Assembly (NCBI GenBank): GCA_037957365.1
Contig: JARHVA010003166.1
Coordinates: forward strand, 186,001 to 250,000
Source: Torreya grandis
Taxonomy: Eukaryota > Streptophyta > Pinopsida > Cupressales > Taxaceae
Reading direction: 5' to 3'
DNA length: 64,000 bases
Positions 10,020-23,665 of this stretch are shown piece after piece (position 1 is the stretch's first letter; every line of letters begins with the position of its first letter). Below the pieces are notes generated by a model, which saw only the letters and a program-made list of their open reading frames with translations, did not search any database and was not told where the DNA came from. The position numbers were made by a program, and so were the translations under genes.

Positions 10020-11700
10020 AATGATGTGAATCTATTGAATCCAAGGATGCCCCAATAACATATCGATGACCCCCACACTAAGTACTACTATAAACCTAAT
10101 GCCCACCTGTATTAAAACAATATTAAATGGTAATGAAATCTCACCAATTGAGCTCTGAATATGACTATTGAATATTTTTATTACTATTTTATTGGTAATA
10201 AAATCATCATCTATGTATCCTAGATGATAGAGAAGTGTGATTATGCACATATTCACACTTAAAACATTATCAAATACGACTCTTTGAATATGATAGTGAT
10301 GAATGTGAGATGATATGAATAATATTACAAATTTGAGTCATCATGGATGATTTCATTCTCTATGAATGTGTTGAGGGGCCTATATGGCATTGAAGTATGA
10401 TATGTACCATTGATTTTGTTCAAGGGATGTTGTACTTCTCTGGGAGAATGATAATAAACTAGGGGAGGATGTAAATTATATGTGTAATTGACTCCCAATG
10501 TATTTGTGGTCTCATTGTCTATATTCATAGGAAAAGGATCACTAAATAATTTCATTACTTTGATTTTAATTAGTTGTGTCTTTGAATTATTTGTACCAAT
10601 GCCCATATCAATGATATTTATATCTATCAAATCCTAAAATTTGTGCCTTAATATAATGTACCTATTAGTAGTGTGCCCTCATGCTCTCTAAAAATTACAA
10701 ATGGTATTCTAATCAAATCCATTTATAAGATGATTAATCCCATCAACCTATTTAATGGGAGGGAGAAATATTAAATTGTATTCCAATATCATTTTTAGGA
10801 CCTTATATGGAGTTTTTGGTAAATTATTAAACTATATAATGGGAGGAGTTGATAATACAATGTGAAGATTTAGTTCTAAGACTACATGTATTGTTGCCTT
10901 TTAATAATTCTTATTATCAGTTAGCCTCACCTTGTATGGTGGATTACTTGAATTATTTGTATTTTAATATATATTGGTTTCATATTTAAGCTTATTCACT
11001 AATAATAACTAGACCTCACATAATTTAATTATATGACACAAATCTATGAATAAAAAAACTTCTTAAACATGATGGACTCGTGTAAGGGTGGAAGCAATCT
11101 CTGCTTGAAGATATCCTATAATTATTATTTTTTCATGGTATTTATCATCTTAGATAACATTTTACAATAGGATCATTAAATTTATGTTTGAATTGGGAAA
11201 TCTAAGCATATTAAATATTCTCATTGATATTAATTAAGAATTATGATAAAAACATATTGGCCAAGGAAATTAAATACATGGATCGATTGATGTGATAAGT
11301 CATAAAACCAATATAAGGAATATTAATTTAGAATTATTGAAAATAACTTGGTTAATAACCCATCATTAGATATATAATTCAAACATGTTACATGGAATGA
11401 CCTTCAATGTTGTTTCAGGTCACCATTTCAAACATATAGTGTATGTTTGGGTGCCATAAAACCTATTGGTAAATGGTATATTGATATGTGATGTTCCAAT
11501 GGAGTGTGTATTAAATTATTATAGTTAAACACTTGATTATTTATCTAATCACCTTGATCCAAATGAAACATCTTAGTTTGTATAGATTAAATTTATGCAT
11601 AAGGGATTACATATTAGGAGAAGAAGTGTGTGTGCTAACCAAATGTGGTGTTCCTAATGACTGAGTAGGAATTAACATATTAATATATGTAAGCCCTTAT
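10020..11700 (-). pseudogene. Element D: Tat-like gag-protease remnant
   Basis: The minus strand carries, in order, a decayed gag body (about 11,700-10,730), a zinc-knuckle-like segment near 10,720-10,640 ending in RHKF-x-DLIDINIIDMG, a proline-rich linker with LFSDPFP (10,630-10,325), and a protease near 10,270-10,020 with SVNMCIITLLYHLGY, SSIGEISLPF and DMLLGHPWIQ. The usual DSG/DNG triad is damaged in this copy. The same order occurs in E at 16.8-18.5 kb and in G. No RT or integrase follows, so this is a gag-protease derivative dependent on other elements, and stops and frame changes show it is dead. Confidence 0.65.
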
Positions 11701-12183
11701 GTTTCCCCCATAGTGAATGATGGTACAAAAGTGGGATCTAATGATTTTAAGAAAGTTAAAGAACCCATAGGATTGGAAGTTTCAAAGGACTGGATTTACA
11801 TACCCTGTTAATTTTCTCTCTAACAATATTTATGAATATGTCTCAAATATATTGATTATTTATAATAAATATTTGTGACTATTATTTATCAGTGTCATCA
11901 AAAATATTATTTTGTTTTACCATTTTGGTATTATCAATTTAAAATTGAAAATATTCAAGTTGAGGACAACCTAATGTACCAATGCCTCTTAGATAGGTAG
12001 AAATAGTTTTATTCAATTTAGCAAAACATGAAAAAAAATTGGAAGATTAATAATAATAAATAAATTATCAAATCTTAAAACCATAGGAAAAAAATTATAA
12101 ACACCAAAAGGAAGGATATAAACCCTAACAATATATATGGTTAGGGTTTTGTAACATTCAATCAATAGATAGGTTCACCAATA
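11701..12183 (-). other. Element D leader and primer binding site
   Basis: AT-rich leader between gag and LTR. Its LTR-proximal end, on the minus strand, is TATTGGTGAACCT (12,171-12,183), matching the primer sites of G and B. The part at 11,800-11,920 aligns with 59,584-59,690, which is how the right-hand remainder of element E was recognised. Confidence 0.5.
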
Positions 12184-14023
12184 TGTTTTATCAAATTTGG
12201 GAATTAAGAAGTATTAAACCTAATTACAAAAGTTTCCATGTAAAATTAGAATTATAAATAAATGACACAAACTAATTTAGAACTTGATAAATTTGGAAAG
12301 ATGCTAAATAAGAAAAGTACAAAGATATGGAAATTAGCTAGAAAATAGGATGTAGGACTACAAGGGAAACTTGAAATCAATTGTGTGACTTTATAATAAA
12401 GTTGTGAATTAGGTACAATTTTTATATTAGATAAAAGACAAGGCCACTATAATTATATAAGGGAAACCTATATTGGTGTCCTTAGGGCATGCAACATCCT
12501 TTAAGGGTTTGTTTCTTGTGACTGATATGGTAGGTTCACTTATCATGTATGTTGTACTTGACTGTGGATGAGATCTCAATCTATTGTGAAAACACATGTG
12601 TTCCTTTTTCTTCACTCGTAACCCTAGCTCAATTGACCATGAATGATAAAAAAGGGTTAGTAGTTGAAATTGTGTTATACCTCAGCACCTGTTGTGTTAA
12701 GTATTATTTACATATAAATAATTTGAAGACGGATCAAAATCTATGTAATTATCCCATGCTATGGTGGCATGTGAGAAATACTAGTGAAAAATACTTAATG
12801 ATGGTGTAATATTTGTGTGATTAAGTGCTTCAACAATGACTTTTGACCTTGGAGATGTATGCATATATTAACTTTGGATTACTAGGATAATGTGGAATAT
12901 GTATTGTAAAAAATAGGTGTTTTTCTCTCAATGTGTAGTTAGAAGTTTAAGTGTTTTTCAATCATATGAGACTTTTATGAAAAACGGATTGAAAATGTGG
13001 CTTTAGAGTGATCAATTATGAATTACTTTAGATGGGGCCTATTAAATGTGTGGGATGACCCATTAAATGAGTTTGAATTTTAGTAAAGAGTTATTATTTA
13101 GTGGGAGGATGTAACTAGTAGAATTGGACAAAATTATAGAGTGGGATAGTCCAAATGGAATGACCTTGTTTGGAGAGTAGAGACAACTAAAGTACAAGTG
13201 TGGATCAATTTGAAAGTGAGTTTAGATATTTATAATGTGTAATAGGAATATTTTTAAATAATTAGTTACTTGGAGAAAATGATCACTCATATATAAGTGA
13301 AAAAATGGTAGTCAAGGACTGTGGAATAAGGCATGAGCTAAGAATGTATAAAGAGTGGTGACAAGTACATTTTTCAGTAATAAATGTTAATCTGTGTCTA
13401 AAGCTAGTGTAAATATAAATGCTAGTGTGATACTTGTTTATTTATGTGATTAGATAATGACTTGTGACCTTTGATGTGTATGGATACTTAGGTCAGGGAT
13501 ACTAAGACTATGTGTACTTAGAATTGGGAAAAATAGGTGTTTTTATCTCAATGTGTAGTTATATGTTCTAGTGTTTTTCCATGTGTGAGCCTATTATGTG
13601 AAAAATGGTTTGAAATGTCAATTTATAGTGATATGGGAAATTCCTTAAATGGGGCTTTCAAAATGTATGGGATGACTCATTACATGGTTTTAAATTTGAG
13701 TAATTAGCCATTATTTGGTGGGAGTATGTAGCTGGTAGAATTAGATGATATATGTAGGTGGCATAGTCCTAAAAGAACAACCTTGTCTAGTAATCAAAGA
13801 CAATTAATATGGAATTGTGAACTAGTCTAATAATGATCTTAGGCTATTTATAATGAAGATTAGGAGGAATTATGTATGAAAGTTGGCTCAATATAAAGAT
13901 CATTTACATAGATATAGAGTAATAATGGATTAGAGCCATAGAATTGGGCATGAGATAAGTGAGTAGAAGGAGATGGTGACAAGTGCAATGTTTTAACAAT
14001 AAATGTTAATTTATATGATTACA
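12184..14023 (-). repeat. LTR apparently shared by elements D and E
   Basis: It runs from TGTTTTATC, next to the D primer site, to TGATTACA, next to the E polypurine tract: 1,840 bp. Being flanked by a primer site on one side and a polypurine tract on the other, both on the minus strand, it acts as 5' LTR of D and 3' LTR of E. That layout arises by unequal recombination between LTRs. It contains a ~620-bp internal tandem duplication. No coding region is recognised; the short opposed frames near 12.4-12.8 kb look spurious. Confidence 0.5.
12815..14011. repeat. Degenerate tandem duplication of ~620 bp inside the D/E LTR
   Basis: Unit 1 (about 12,815-13,393) and unit 2 (about 13,440-14,011) share several blocks in the same order and spacing: AATAGGTGTTTTTCTCTC / AATAGGTGTTTTTATCTC, GGGATGACCCATTA / GGGATGACTCATTA, TTTAGTGGGAGGATGTA / TTTGGTGGGAGTATGTA, and AATAAATGTTAAT at both ends. 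Similarity is moderate, so the duplication is old. Confidence 0.75.
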
Positions 14024-14036
14024 TCTTCCCCATTTT
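14024..14036 (-). other. Element E polypurine tract
   Basis: The minus strand reads AAAATGGGGAAGA followed directly by TGTAATCA. The DNA on its other side aligns with that beyond the B tract (TTTAATGTA...TAGAGTAAA), supporting common descent. Confidence 0.6.
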
Positions 14037-16769
14037 AATTTTTTAATGTAACAAATAGAAATTATTAGAGTAAAGGAAGGAGATCTATACCTATGTTGAG
14101 TAGGATTGGATATAGCCCACATGTTAAACTGTGCTTCATGTAAACCCAAAATGAGACATATATAAATCAATCCTTACTTAGTATGAAAATATCAAAGCAA
14201 AGAAAAGAAAATTATAGATCAAATAACAAGGAATGAATACACCTAATTGGGTAAATGAACCATTGTATTTTTTGGTGCAAAAATTGGTTATTAGAGAGGG
14301 AATGACCCTCATTGATTTTTATTGTGTTAACTGGCATATATTGGTTTGTGCATGATCCAATACTCATTTATAGGAGAATGTGATTAAGAATTAAAGGTGT
14401 GATTGAATCCATAATTACATATACAAGGTAGTAGATTAGCTTGAAATACCTATATAAATTATAATTGATCATTTTCAGTGAAAAATTAAGTACAAAAAGG
14501 AGAATCAACTTCTATAGATGGAATATGATTCATTTCTATTGAAAACTTGGTGAAAAAATAACATGATTATGAACTTGGTGTATACAATGTACATAATTTC
14601 ATGGGTTTTCATTACTTCTAATAAATTGGTCCAAAAACAAGTAAGGATTTGGTCATGCATTGTGAAAATATCCCTAATATTATAACTAAGCATATTGATT
14701 CTAGAACTAAGTAATAAAAAGTGATTTTTTAGAAAAAAACTCATGTGATAACATGAAACACATGCCACACATGATGACCCAAATTTTGATAATATCTATG
14801 GCAATCTTGAGTATTTTCTAAAATGATTCTAAGTTCTTGTTGTCAAATATCCTATAAATACATGTGATTCTAAGAAATTCTAAAAATCATTTTTTTCTAC
14901 CTACTATGACAAGAGTGTATTGTATATGACAAGGCTAACTTGCACCCTTGTCTAAATGGACCATTGTTTTTTGAAACTAATTTTTGGGCAATTTATGAGT
15001 ATACATTATGATCAACTAAGTAAAGAGTACAAATTTCTATTTTTGCAATGTGTTATTACAGTTTAGTCTCTAAGACAAGGCATTGTGTATGCCCCTATTT
15101 TGAGGTGAGTTTTGAATCTTTCACAATAACTTAAATCAAAATAATAAGTTATTCAAGTGGTTTTATGCAAAATATTAATATTAGATTAATAATGATAACA
15201 TCAAAGATCATGGGATCATCATAGATAAACTAAGCAATGTAATAACATATGATGCATGTCAAACTAAACATAAATATTTTCATGTCAAGATAGATGTTAA
15301 TAATGAGAAAAAATTGAATAAAATCATAATAATGATTAATTAAAACTAAATATAATAAATTAGGGTAAATGCATTATATCCATCATGGCTTTAAAATTTT
15401 TGGAAGATGCATGATATTGATCATGGCATCATGAATTAAGTAAACAAGATTCATGGCCATGGCACATGCAAATGAATCACATGAAAAAGAAAAAAATAAA
15501 AAATAAGGGGTCCAAATACAAGGAACATTTTCAAATGTCACTCACACACATATAAATATACAATAGGCTTGGAGTCACAAACAAAGACATGTTCAAATGT
15601 GCACAATCCAAATAGTGAATACACATAAAACATGAAGCATAGAAGTAATCACAAAAAAATGCATGAAAAATTTAGTTGATCAACATAAATAAATATAAAA
15701 ATCAATATATTAAATAAATCAATTATCCAATAATATATCAATGTGAAATTAAATTTTTGTGGACTGTATTGAACCAAAGTATGAGAAAGAAGGATAGTGA
15801 TAAAATGATAAAATAGGAGTAATTTTATGTCATAATGAACTTTTTGTGATGCATATAAGCTCTATAATGCTTATTATTGTTGTAGATATGAGAAAGTATA
15901 ACATGTGTTCATTGGGACAAGTTCACTAGAATTAGGTAGGAACATAGTGCATGATTGTCTGGGATAGAGCATTATTGTCTCTATTAATTTTTCGGGTTTG
16001 AGATAGTATACCACCTATAAATAAATATAGGGATGTGATCCTACATGTTTTTAAACTCACTCAAATAAACTTATTAATAATATTTGATATAAATATAGAT
16101 ATATGAATATACTGCATCTATTAAGCATAAATAAATTGATAAAAATGAACTACATAGGTCCCAATTTTTTAATTTTATGGAATATATATATATATATATA
16201 TATAGTTTTTAAAGTAACATACTAACCAATGACTCCCAAAAGAACCTCATAATTAAAAGGTACTATATCAAGCATGGAAAGGATGATCTCTCAAAAATGG
16301 TAAGTGTTATGCTACTATGAAGAAACTAATCTCAACTCAGAACCTAAAAAATAATTTGAATCTTAACTATAAGTGCCACTATCATGATAATCTATAGAAT
16401 ATTGTGTAGCAGTGTGAACTATATGACTCTTTGAAACCATCATGGAGTGTATGAACTTTGACTTAGTGCTCTTTGTGGAACACCTTCAGTGATATGCAAT
16501 ATCAATATAAGATGTGTTGAAATAAGGAGTGGATCCCTATAATCCATGACAAAACATTAACTAAGTGGTTTTGCAAGGATAGGTCTCATTATAAATTTGG
16601 TCACTTGATCTTAATTTTTATTAGTAGGTCAAACCTTTTGAGGTTGTTTAACTAAAATCTATTATGTAGGAGTAATAATCATAGATTAGAGGGGTCATTC
16701 ATAGGGAATATCATGAATTGTGGTAAAGTAATTAGAATAAATATAATTCAAACATATATGAAATGTATA
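14037..16769 (-). other. Element E 3' non-coding region, with (TA)n
   Basis: There is no recognisable coding sequence; frames up to 87 codons have no domain. A (TA)n run lies at about 16,184-16,204. The part right of about 15,900 aligns with element D's 3' region. RT, RNase H and integrase are absent. Confidence 0.5.
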
Positions 16770-18500
16770 AGGAAAAAATCTAAGGATGCCTCAATAACAT
16801 ATTGAATATGCTTGCACTGGGTACTTCTAAAAACTTGGTGGCCACATGTGATAGACAACCCATTAGTGGTAATATAATCTCATTGATAGAACTATTAATA
16901 TGACCATTGAATCCCTTAATGAGTTTTGTATTATGAATTTTATCCTTATTTGTGTATCCAGGATAATATAAAAGTGTGATAGTACACATATTTACACTTA
17001 AACCATTATCAACCATGAAACTACTTATAGGTTGATGATCAATATGAGCCCAAATGAATAAAGAGTGGAAATGTGAATCACAGTCACCTATCTCATGCTC
17101 TATAAATGTGATTATTGGTATAGGTGGAATTGAAGTATGATAATTACCAATAATACCATTCAAAATATGTTGTATCTATGTATGATAATGATAAGAAACT
17201 AGTGGAAGGTGTGTATTATATGTGTTATGTACTCTTGATGTATATACTATTTCATTAGCTATATGATTAGGAAAAGGACCACTAAATATTTTCATTGTTT
17301 TCATTTTCTTATTCCTTTTTGAATTATGTAGATGTAACCACATAAATGATGTTATCATCTATCAAATCCTAAATCTTATGCCAAAATTGATGCATCTATT
17401 TGCAATATGCCTTGGTGCTCTATGAAACTCAAAAAATGCATTCTGATCAAATACTTTTAGAATAGGATTACTCATATCAACATTTGTAATGGGAGGGAGA
17501 GATATGAGGTTGAATTATAATAACTTTTATAACACTTTGTATGCATATTTTAGTAATATGGTAAATTATCTCTTTGGAGGAGCTGATAATACAATACACA
17601 GAGTAGGTTTTGAGATTGCATTTACTATTACCATTTGAACACTCTTCCTATTATTTTGTCTTACCCTATAAGTTGGATTACTTGTATTATTTTCATGAGA
17701 ATTAGGAAATATGTTGGTTATATAATTTTACTTTTTTTATTGTAAATAATTTGACCTTTCTTTCCTTTACTATGTGACACATATATGTGAACAAGAGACT
17801 TCTATTAAACACAATGGATTCATATAGAGGTGGAAACCAACTATTTTTGAAGACATCTTGAAATTACTATTTTTCTATTGGATTCATCATCTTAGAGAGT
17901 ATGGTATTATACCTTAATACATATTCTATGATGGGTTCGTTGGATGCCTGTTTGAGGTTTGCAATTTGAGTATATGTTATCTTTTCACTAATATTGATTG
18001 AGAATTGTGTAAGAAAAAAATCTAAAAAATGATTGAATGCATGTAATAATTGATGTGGTGTGTCATATAAAATATTAAATCATATTCATTTAGAATTATT
18101 TTAAATAAATTAGTCAATAACTTATCATTGAATGCATAGTACAAACATGCTATGTGAAATGATCTTAAGTGCTACTTGAGGTCACCTTTTCCATCATATA
18201 ATGTTATCTTAGATGCCAAAAATATCATCAGTATAGGATATGATAAAATATGTTGTGATAATGAAGCATGAAATAGAGTTTGAGAATAAATATACAGATT
18301 AAGTTTCAAATAACTTTGTTACATTTGAAATACCTTAGTTTTTAGAGCTAGAATAATATGCATAAGGGATTGTGTATTAGACACAAAATGTGTGCTAACC
18401 AAAGGAGGTATCTCAAATTAATGAGTAGGAATTGGCACAAAAATTTTCATAAACCCTTGATTTTATTTTATAGTAGATGGTGGTACAAAATTTGTATCAA
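16770..18500 (-). pseudogene. Element E: Tat-like gag-protease remnant
   Basis: Reading leftward, a decayed gag body (18,500-17,480) is followed by a knuckle-like EFHRAPRHIANRCINFG near 17,440-17,390, a linker with IFSGPFPNHI (17,358-17,176), and a protease at 17,163-16,780 with MVDNGLSVNMCTIT (D-N-G triad intact), SSINEIILPL and NMLLRHPW. Order and wording match D. The protease would process Gag; no polymerase follows. Stops and frameshifts separate the parts. The 5' end of E is cut off at 18,577 by element A and resumes after 59,588. Confidence 0.65.
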
Positions 18501-18572
18501 GTGAAGCAAATATGGGGAAATAACCCATAATAGTAGAAGTATCAAAAGATTGGCTTATAATTTTATTATTGA

Positions 18573-18577
18573 TTTCT
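18573..18577. repeat. Target-site duplication of element A, left copy
   Basis: TTTCT directly precedes the A LTR; TTTCC follows the other end at 59,584-59,588 (one transition). Aligning both flanks to element D shows that element E is continuous across the insertion. Confidence 0.65.
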
Positions 18578-19239
18578 TATTGTCACTCAATTTTTCACCC
18601 TTAGAGAGGTAGTTCAAGCCTTATCCAAATTTAGTGGAACATGAGATTACCTCTAGTACTGTGGGTTGCCTATAATAGAGGTAAACCTCTATATTGAAGG
18701 GCTAACTCCCTTGGTTTATATATTGAATCTCATCACCTAAAATACTAACTCATTTGGATGAAAAGGGAGAGATAAAACATAAACCAAACCTATCTTAATG
18801 AGGTGATACACCAAGTGTAACATAAAAAATACCAACCAAATGCAAGCACACTTCAAACACAAGCCTAACCTACACATACACTAATCCAAAATTTCCCCTT
18901 GCATTAGCATTTATTATGGAGGTTTGTGAAGGAATCTTAAGCTAGGAGGACTAAACACAGGGTCATGGCATGACACTAGTGGAGAGACAACTCATTAAAA
19001 CTTCACTATAACACTTCAAGATACATTTAATAGATTTTAAAAGTTGAATATGAATGCAAATAAAGACAACATGATAAGAAAGAGAATATATCACTTAGCA
19101 AGATCAAATAGTTGATAAACACATTGAAATAAACCATGGAGAAGGTAAAATAGATCATTATTTATTTTTTAAAGGCTTAAAATGAGTAGGGATTCACCAT
19201 AATCAGGTGGAGGATACAAACTTAGACAAAAATGGATCA

Positions 19240-19253
19240 ATATATATATATAT

Positions 19254-19340
<87 letters not shown>
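19240..19340. repeat. (TA)n then (GA)n compound microsatellite
   Basis: About 60 bp of TA repeats run directly into about 36 bp of GA repeats. The other A LTR (37,160-37,180) has only a few such units, so the expansion is later than A's insertion. Confidence 0.95.
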
Positions 19341-19343
<3 letters not shown>

Positions 19344-21079
19344 AGAGCATAGGAAAGAGAAGGTAGACAAGTTTTAATGAGAGTTAAAAATAAGAAATGG
19401 GTTAGGAAACTACCTAAATAGGTCTTATAAGCCATGTGTATCTTCTCTAAAAATGCTCTGACCCTCCAAATGGCATGGGAATGAAAAGCTTATTTGACAC
19501 ATAGATTAGCTTCTTGAAACTTATATTCTTCTTAGCATGGTAAAGGACAAATGGACTTATTGATGGTCAAATAAGTTTATCCTACATTTTTAATCTAATA
19601 TTAACACCTTTCAACTAACCCAAAAAGGTTATCTTTAACACCTCATGTCTTTCTCTTGCAAGGTGTCTAGAGGACTCTTCATCTCCTTAGGCCAACTTTA
19701 CACACAAGTGTCAAAACTTGGATTTGTCTTCTTTATCTAGTCCAAACTTCATGGATGGCCTATTTATACCATATTGTAACTAAAACAATACATTTTGAGA
19801 CCTTAAACTAGCCCTAATAAATCATTCTCTACCAAAATCACTTAATTGGCCTTCTTGCTTTTAGCCCTAAAATGATTCAAACCTCCTTATGTGGAACAAA
19901 TTATAGAATGTGTTGAGAATATGTGAGTATATTACATTACCATCTATGGATTTACATCTCCAAGATCAATTTCATGCTCTAAAAGTGAGTGGAGATATCA
20001 TTTTTTGCACATTTTCTCTCATAACTAAGCCTCAATTAGGCCTCCCAACTAAGAGAGTGAAAAATGATTCTACAGGATCTCCACATGTTCCAAACCCAAA
20101 AAACATATCTAATTTAATTATAAAAATCCTCCCCATCCTATATGCCAAATTTTAAGTTCTAACTCAGTATACAAACTTGTAAAATATAAAAAACTAGCCT
20201 TTTTAGCCCTAATCCATACAATTATGTACAGTAATATATCAAAAAACTGAATGGGGTGATGATTAATAGAGTCTTGAACATGTTCTGAGTGGTTTGAAAG
20301 TTTTTATGATTCATCTAGAGGCATAAATCATCATTTCTCTCTTATTGCGTCCTTATGGCTCTCCTAGGAAGCCTGAAAGTGATTCAACTTATTAAGGATG
20401 GTTCATAAAGATAAAAAAATGAAACCTCTAACCAATTCAAAAAAAACTAATTAAACTAGGATATTTAACTTCCCCTAGATCCCAAGGTCCCATGTAGAAT
20501 GTGTGTTCTATACCAAGCAAGATAAATTGACCTTTCGAGTTCAAAGCAAGAATTCTGTGAGGTCTGAGAATAAATTGGTTTATTGTGAACTTTACTAAGT
20601 TTTTTTTATATCGAATGACCTCAATAGGTATATTATGTCCTCATTGACATCTTATAATAGGTTTCTCTCCACAACACTTCACCAAACTCTCTTATATCTC
20701 ACTAGCATATGCCTAGGGTTCTTGAGACAAACTAGCAATCATACCCTAACTAACTATTTTTCTCTATTTTATCATTTTTTCATGGTATAAGATATTAATG
20801 TAGTGATTTAACATTTTATTAATCATCTTATCAATTCTCCAAGTCCTCAACTCATTTTAAATAGCATCCCCTGACCACTCTTTGAATTGTTTGCTTATAT
20901 GGGCATGCGCATGCACTTAGGACTTTAAAAGAATAAACAAGGTATGATTAAATTTGTTTCACTTATTTATTGAGTATGATGTTGTGAGGTGGATATTTAA
21001 GAATCTATCAAGTTTTTAAATCTCTCTCAAACCTTCTAAATTAATTTAGAGTTCTCCAAATAAACACAAACCATGAGAA

Positions 21080-22530
21080 AGTATGCAAACTATGTGTGTG
21101 ATTAACTTTGTGACTGTGTGACCCCTATCTAGTCCTTTTCATTACTCCCATGTTTATGTCTCCAATTAATTTATATCCTAAGTTACTTTATTTACAAATC
21201 ACACATTCAAACCATTATCTTCAAGTTTTGAGGGACTTTGAACATGACCTAGTAAACATATAGGAGACTGCATACTATGTGTATGTATTTTGGACTTAGT
21301 CTACAATATTAGGGTTTTAATAACCCTATTTAGACATAAAATATTTCAAAATTAATCATGATATTATTTTATTTATAAACCTCATTCAAATTCCTTTTTT
21401 TATATCAACATTATGACTATCTAAGACAACTCTCTTCTCAACTGGCTGTAAGTGCCCTTTTGAGAGCTTTGAGTGTGCTTGAGGTTTTTAGGTCTTTATT
21501 ATCATTATTAAAATTAAAAATGGATATATCATATTTTTAATTATGTATTAAAACACTTTTAAATGACTTTAAGTTTCAAACCTTATAAAAATTCATTATT
21601 AAGGCCCATTTCAATACTAGCTAACTGTAGATGGCAACATGAGAGCTGATTGTGCGTGTGTCTTGTAGGGTTTCTATGCCAACCACAATGACTCTAATTA
21701 GTGTTACACTTTATGTACCATCACTCCCATTTAATTTTAATATTAAATATCCCTTTCAAATAATTTATGATCCCATGCATTCACTATTCTCCCCATAATC
21801 CTATAGGTGACTATCTACTTGGTTTGACTATGTATGGTATTAAACTATCCTTCTTCAACTCCACCATGACACCAAATACCTAAAATTATATATAATTCAT
21901 CAAGAGAGGTATATTATCATTTATTTAAATTCCATTATTACTCTCAAATAATATTCAAACTTTTTTGTTTACTTGACCATGCCTATAGTCTTATAGGTGA
22001 CTATATTAGGTAGTTTGATTGTGTTCTTAGGAGTTAGGCCTCTCAAACAAACATAGGTGTCTTAAATTGGATAGTAAATTGAGAGATATTTATTCAATTA
22101 ATTTAAAACTCCATATCATCTTTAAGTAACTTCACCACCTCTATCACTATCTACCTACACATATAGTCTTGTAAGTCTTTCTTAGGATCAGTCTTACTAG
22201 ACAATACTTAGATTTAGGTGTTTGGAAGATCATCCATTGATTCACTAATATTTTCATATTGAAAAAATAACCATACTTAAATGTTTGGGCAAACTCCATT
22301 AATATTTATAACATGAATTTTCATCAAATGGTAGACCTACGGGTCTGTAGGTGGCCATCTACAATTTTGTGTGTTTGATACATTTGAAAAGTTCAACATG
22401 ACTACTAGGACTAGAAGATTATTATCCTCAAATCATAAACATATTTAACTATGAATTCACAACTCCAAATTATTTTTAAAAACATTTTAAAACTACTTCA
22501 AATCACCATACTTAATGCAAACACACAAAA
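21080..22530. repeat. Array of ~180-bp degenerate tandem repeats in A LTR
   Basis: A motif like TATAGGTGACTATCTA, GTAGGTGGCCATCTA or GTAGATGGCAACATG recurs near 21,445, 21,622, 21,803, 21,992, 22,168 and 22,345, spaced about 175-190 bp. Between them, TTCAAAC, TTATTTAAATTCCA and similar blocks recur in the same phase. About seven units, strongly diverged. The same array is present in the right LTR at about 56,990-58,430. Confidence 0.6.
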
Positions 22531-23665
22531 AATAGTCTCAAGAAGTAAATGAGAAAAGTAAACATTGAATCTTGCACAAAATACTTTCATGATTAGAAGG
22601 TCATGCATGGATTATGAAGATAATATATTATAATGTAAAACCATTCAAATGAATTATACCACCTGAGGAACTTATAAACTCAAAAAATATGTCAATCACT
22701 TCAAATTGTGCACAAGAACCACTTTTCATGCCAAAAGGACATCCACACATGGTAATAAGATGAGTGAATGTGTGTGAGGAATATAAATACATGTGAGAAC
22801 TAAAATAAACTAGTTTCAAGTAGTCATTAGTTCAAAATTTTCACTAGAGTTGATCCAAACTTAGTTTGTGGGGTATTAAGCTCTCAAAATGTAGTTTGGC
22901 TTCTTAGAGATTGTTTAAAAATATAAGAAAACCAATAGAAAAACCAATAACACAATTTTAAAGCCCCATATGTAGCATATGATTGAAATTTAACTTCACT
23001 AACTTGTGAATGGAGCAATGGAGGAGAGATAAAATTCCAAAACTGTGGAGCTTAAAAATTATTCTAATGCTTATTCCTGACCTATATAATTCTAAAGGAT
23101 GTTTTAAATCTATTTTCACTTGCATGTGACTTCAAGAATCTGTACAACTTCCTCTAGATCCTCAAACTAGTGTTGAAAACCAAGAATCTGAATTTACTCT
23201 AACTATTTGATAGTTGTATTAGTTGTGGATATAATAAATGGTCCTTTTAATGTTTGTGGTATGGATTTTTTTATTTAGGTAAATTTGGCAAACACAAACA
23301 TTAGACAAAATCACCTTTTCATGTATTTTTATCACCTTCAAGCTAGCAAATGGACTTCAAAGTTTCCAAAACTTCATGAAATGTTGTTAGAAGATTTTTA
23401 GAACATAAATTGACATTAATTAACCCCTAATCACCTATTACACAACTTGACCATGACTTATTTCCCCATGACACCCCTAAACCACTATATGACCAAAACA
23501 TGAAATTACCTTAACTTCTCCAAAATAAAAATAAACAATGCTAATAAGGTTAAATGAAGACTTAAAGGGACCATATAATAATTACATGAAAACTTGACAA
23601 GACCATGACAAGTTTACATTTGGAGGGGGTGGAAAAATTTGACTTGGAGTCAAATTTGGTCAACA

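Larger units (their letters stand above)
18578..23665 (-). repeat. Element A left LTR (uninterrupted copy)
   Basis: This 5,088-bp copy aligns along its whole length with 36,511-38,346 and 56,389-59,583. Shared blocks include AGAGAGGTAGTT near the left end, CATGACACTAGTGGAGAGAC, and the end GGTCAAATTTGGTCAACA. At 20,488-20,500 it keeps the uninterrupted form of the site where element C inserted in the other copy. It contains a (TA)n(GA)n microsatellite and an array of about 180-bp degenerate repeats. No ORF shared with the other copy was found. Confidence 0.85.

Noticed and set aside
19169..19435. 88-codon minus-strand frame with Ser/Leu and Tyr/Ile repeats
   Set aside because: It is the translation of the (GA)n and (TA)n microsatellite and is not shared with the other A LTR.
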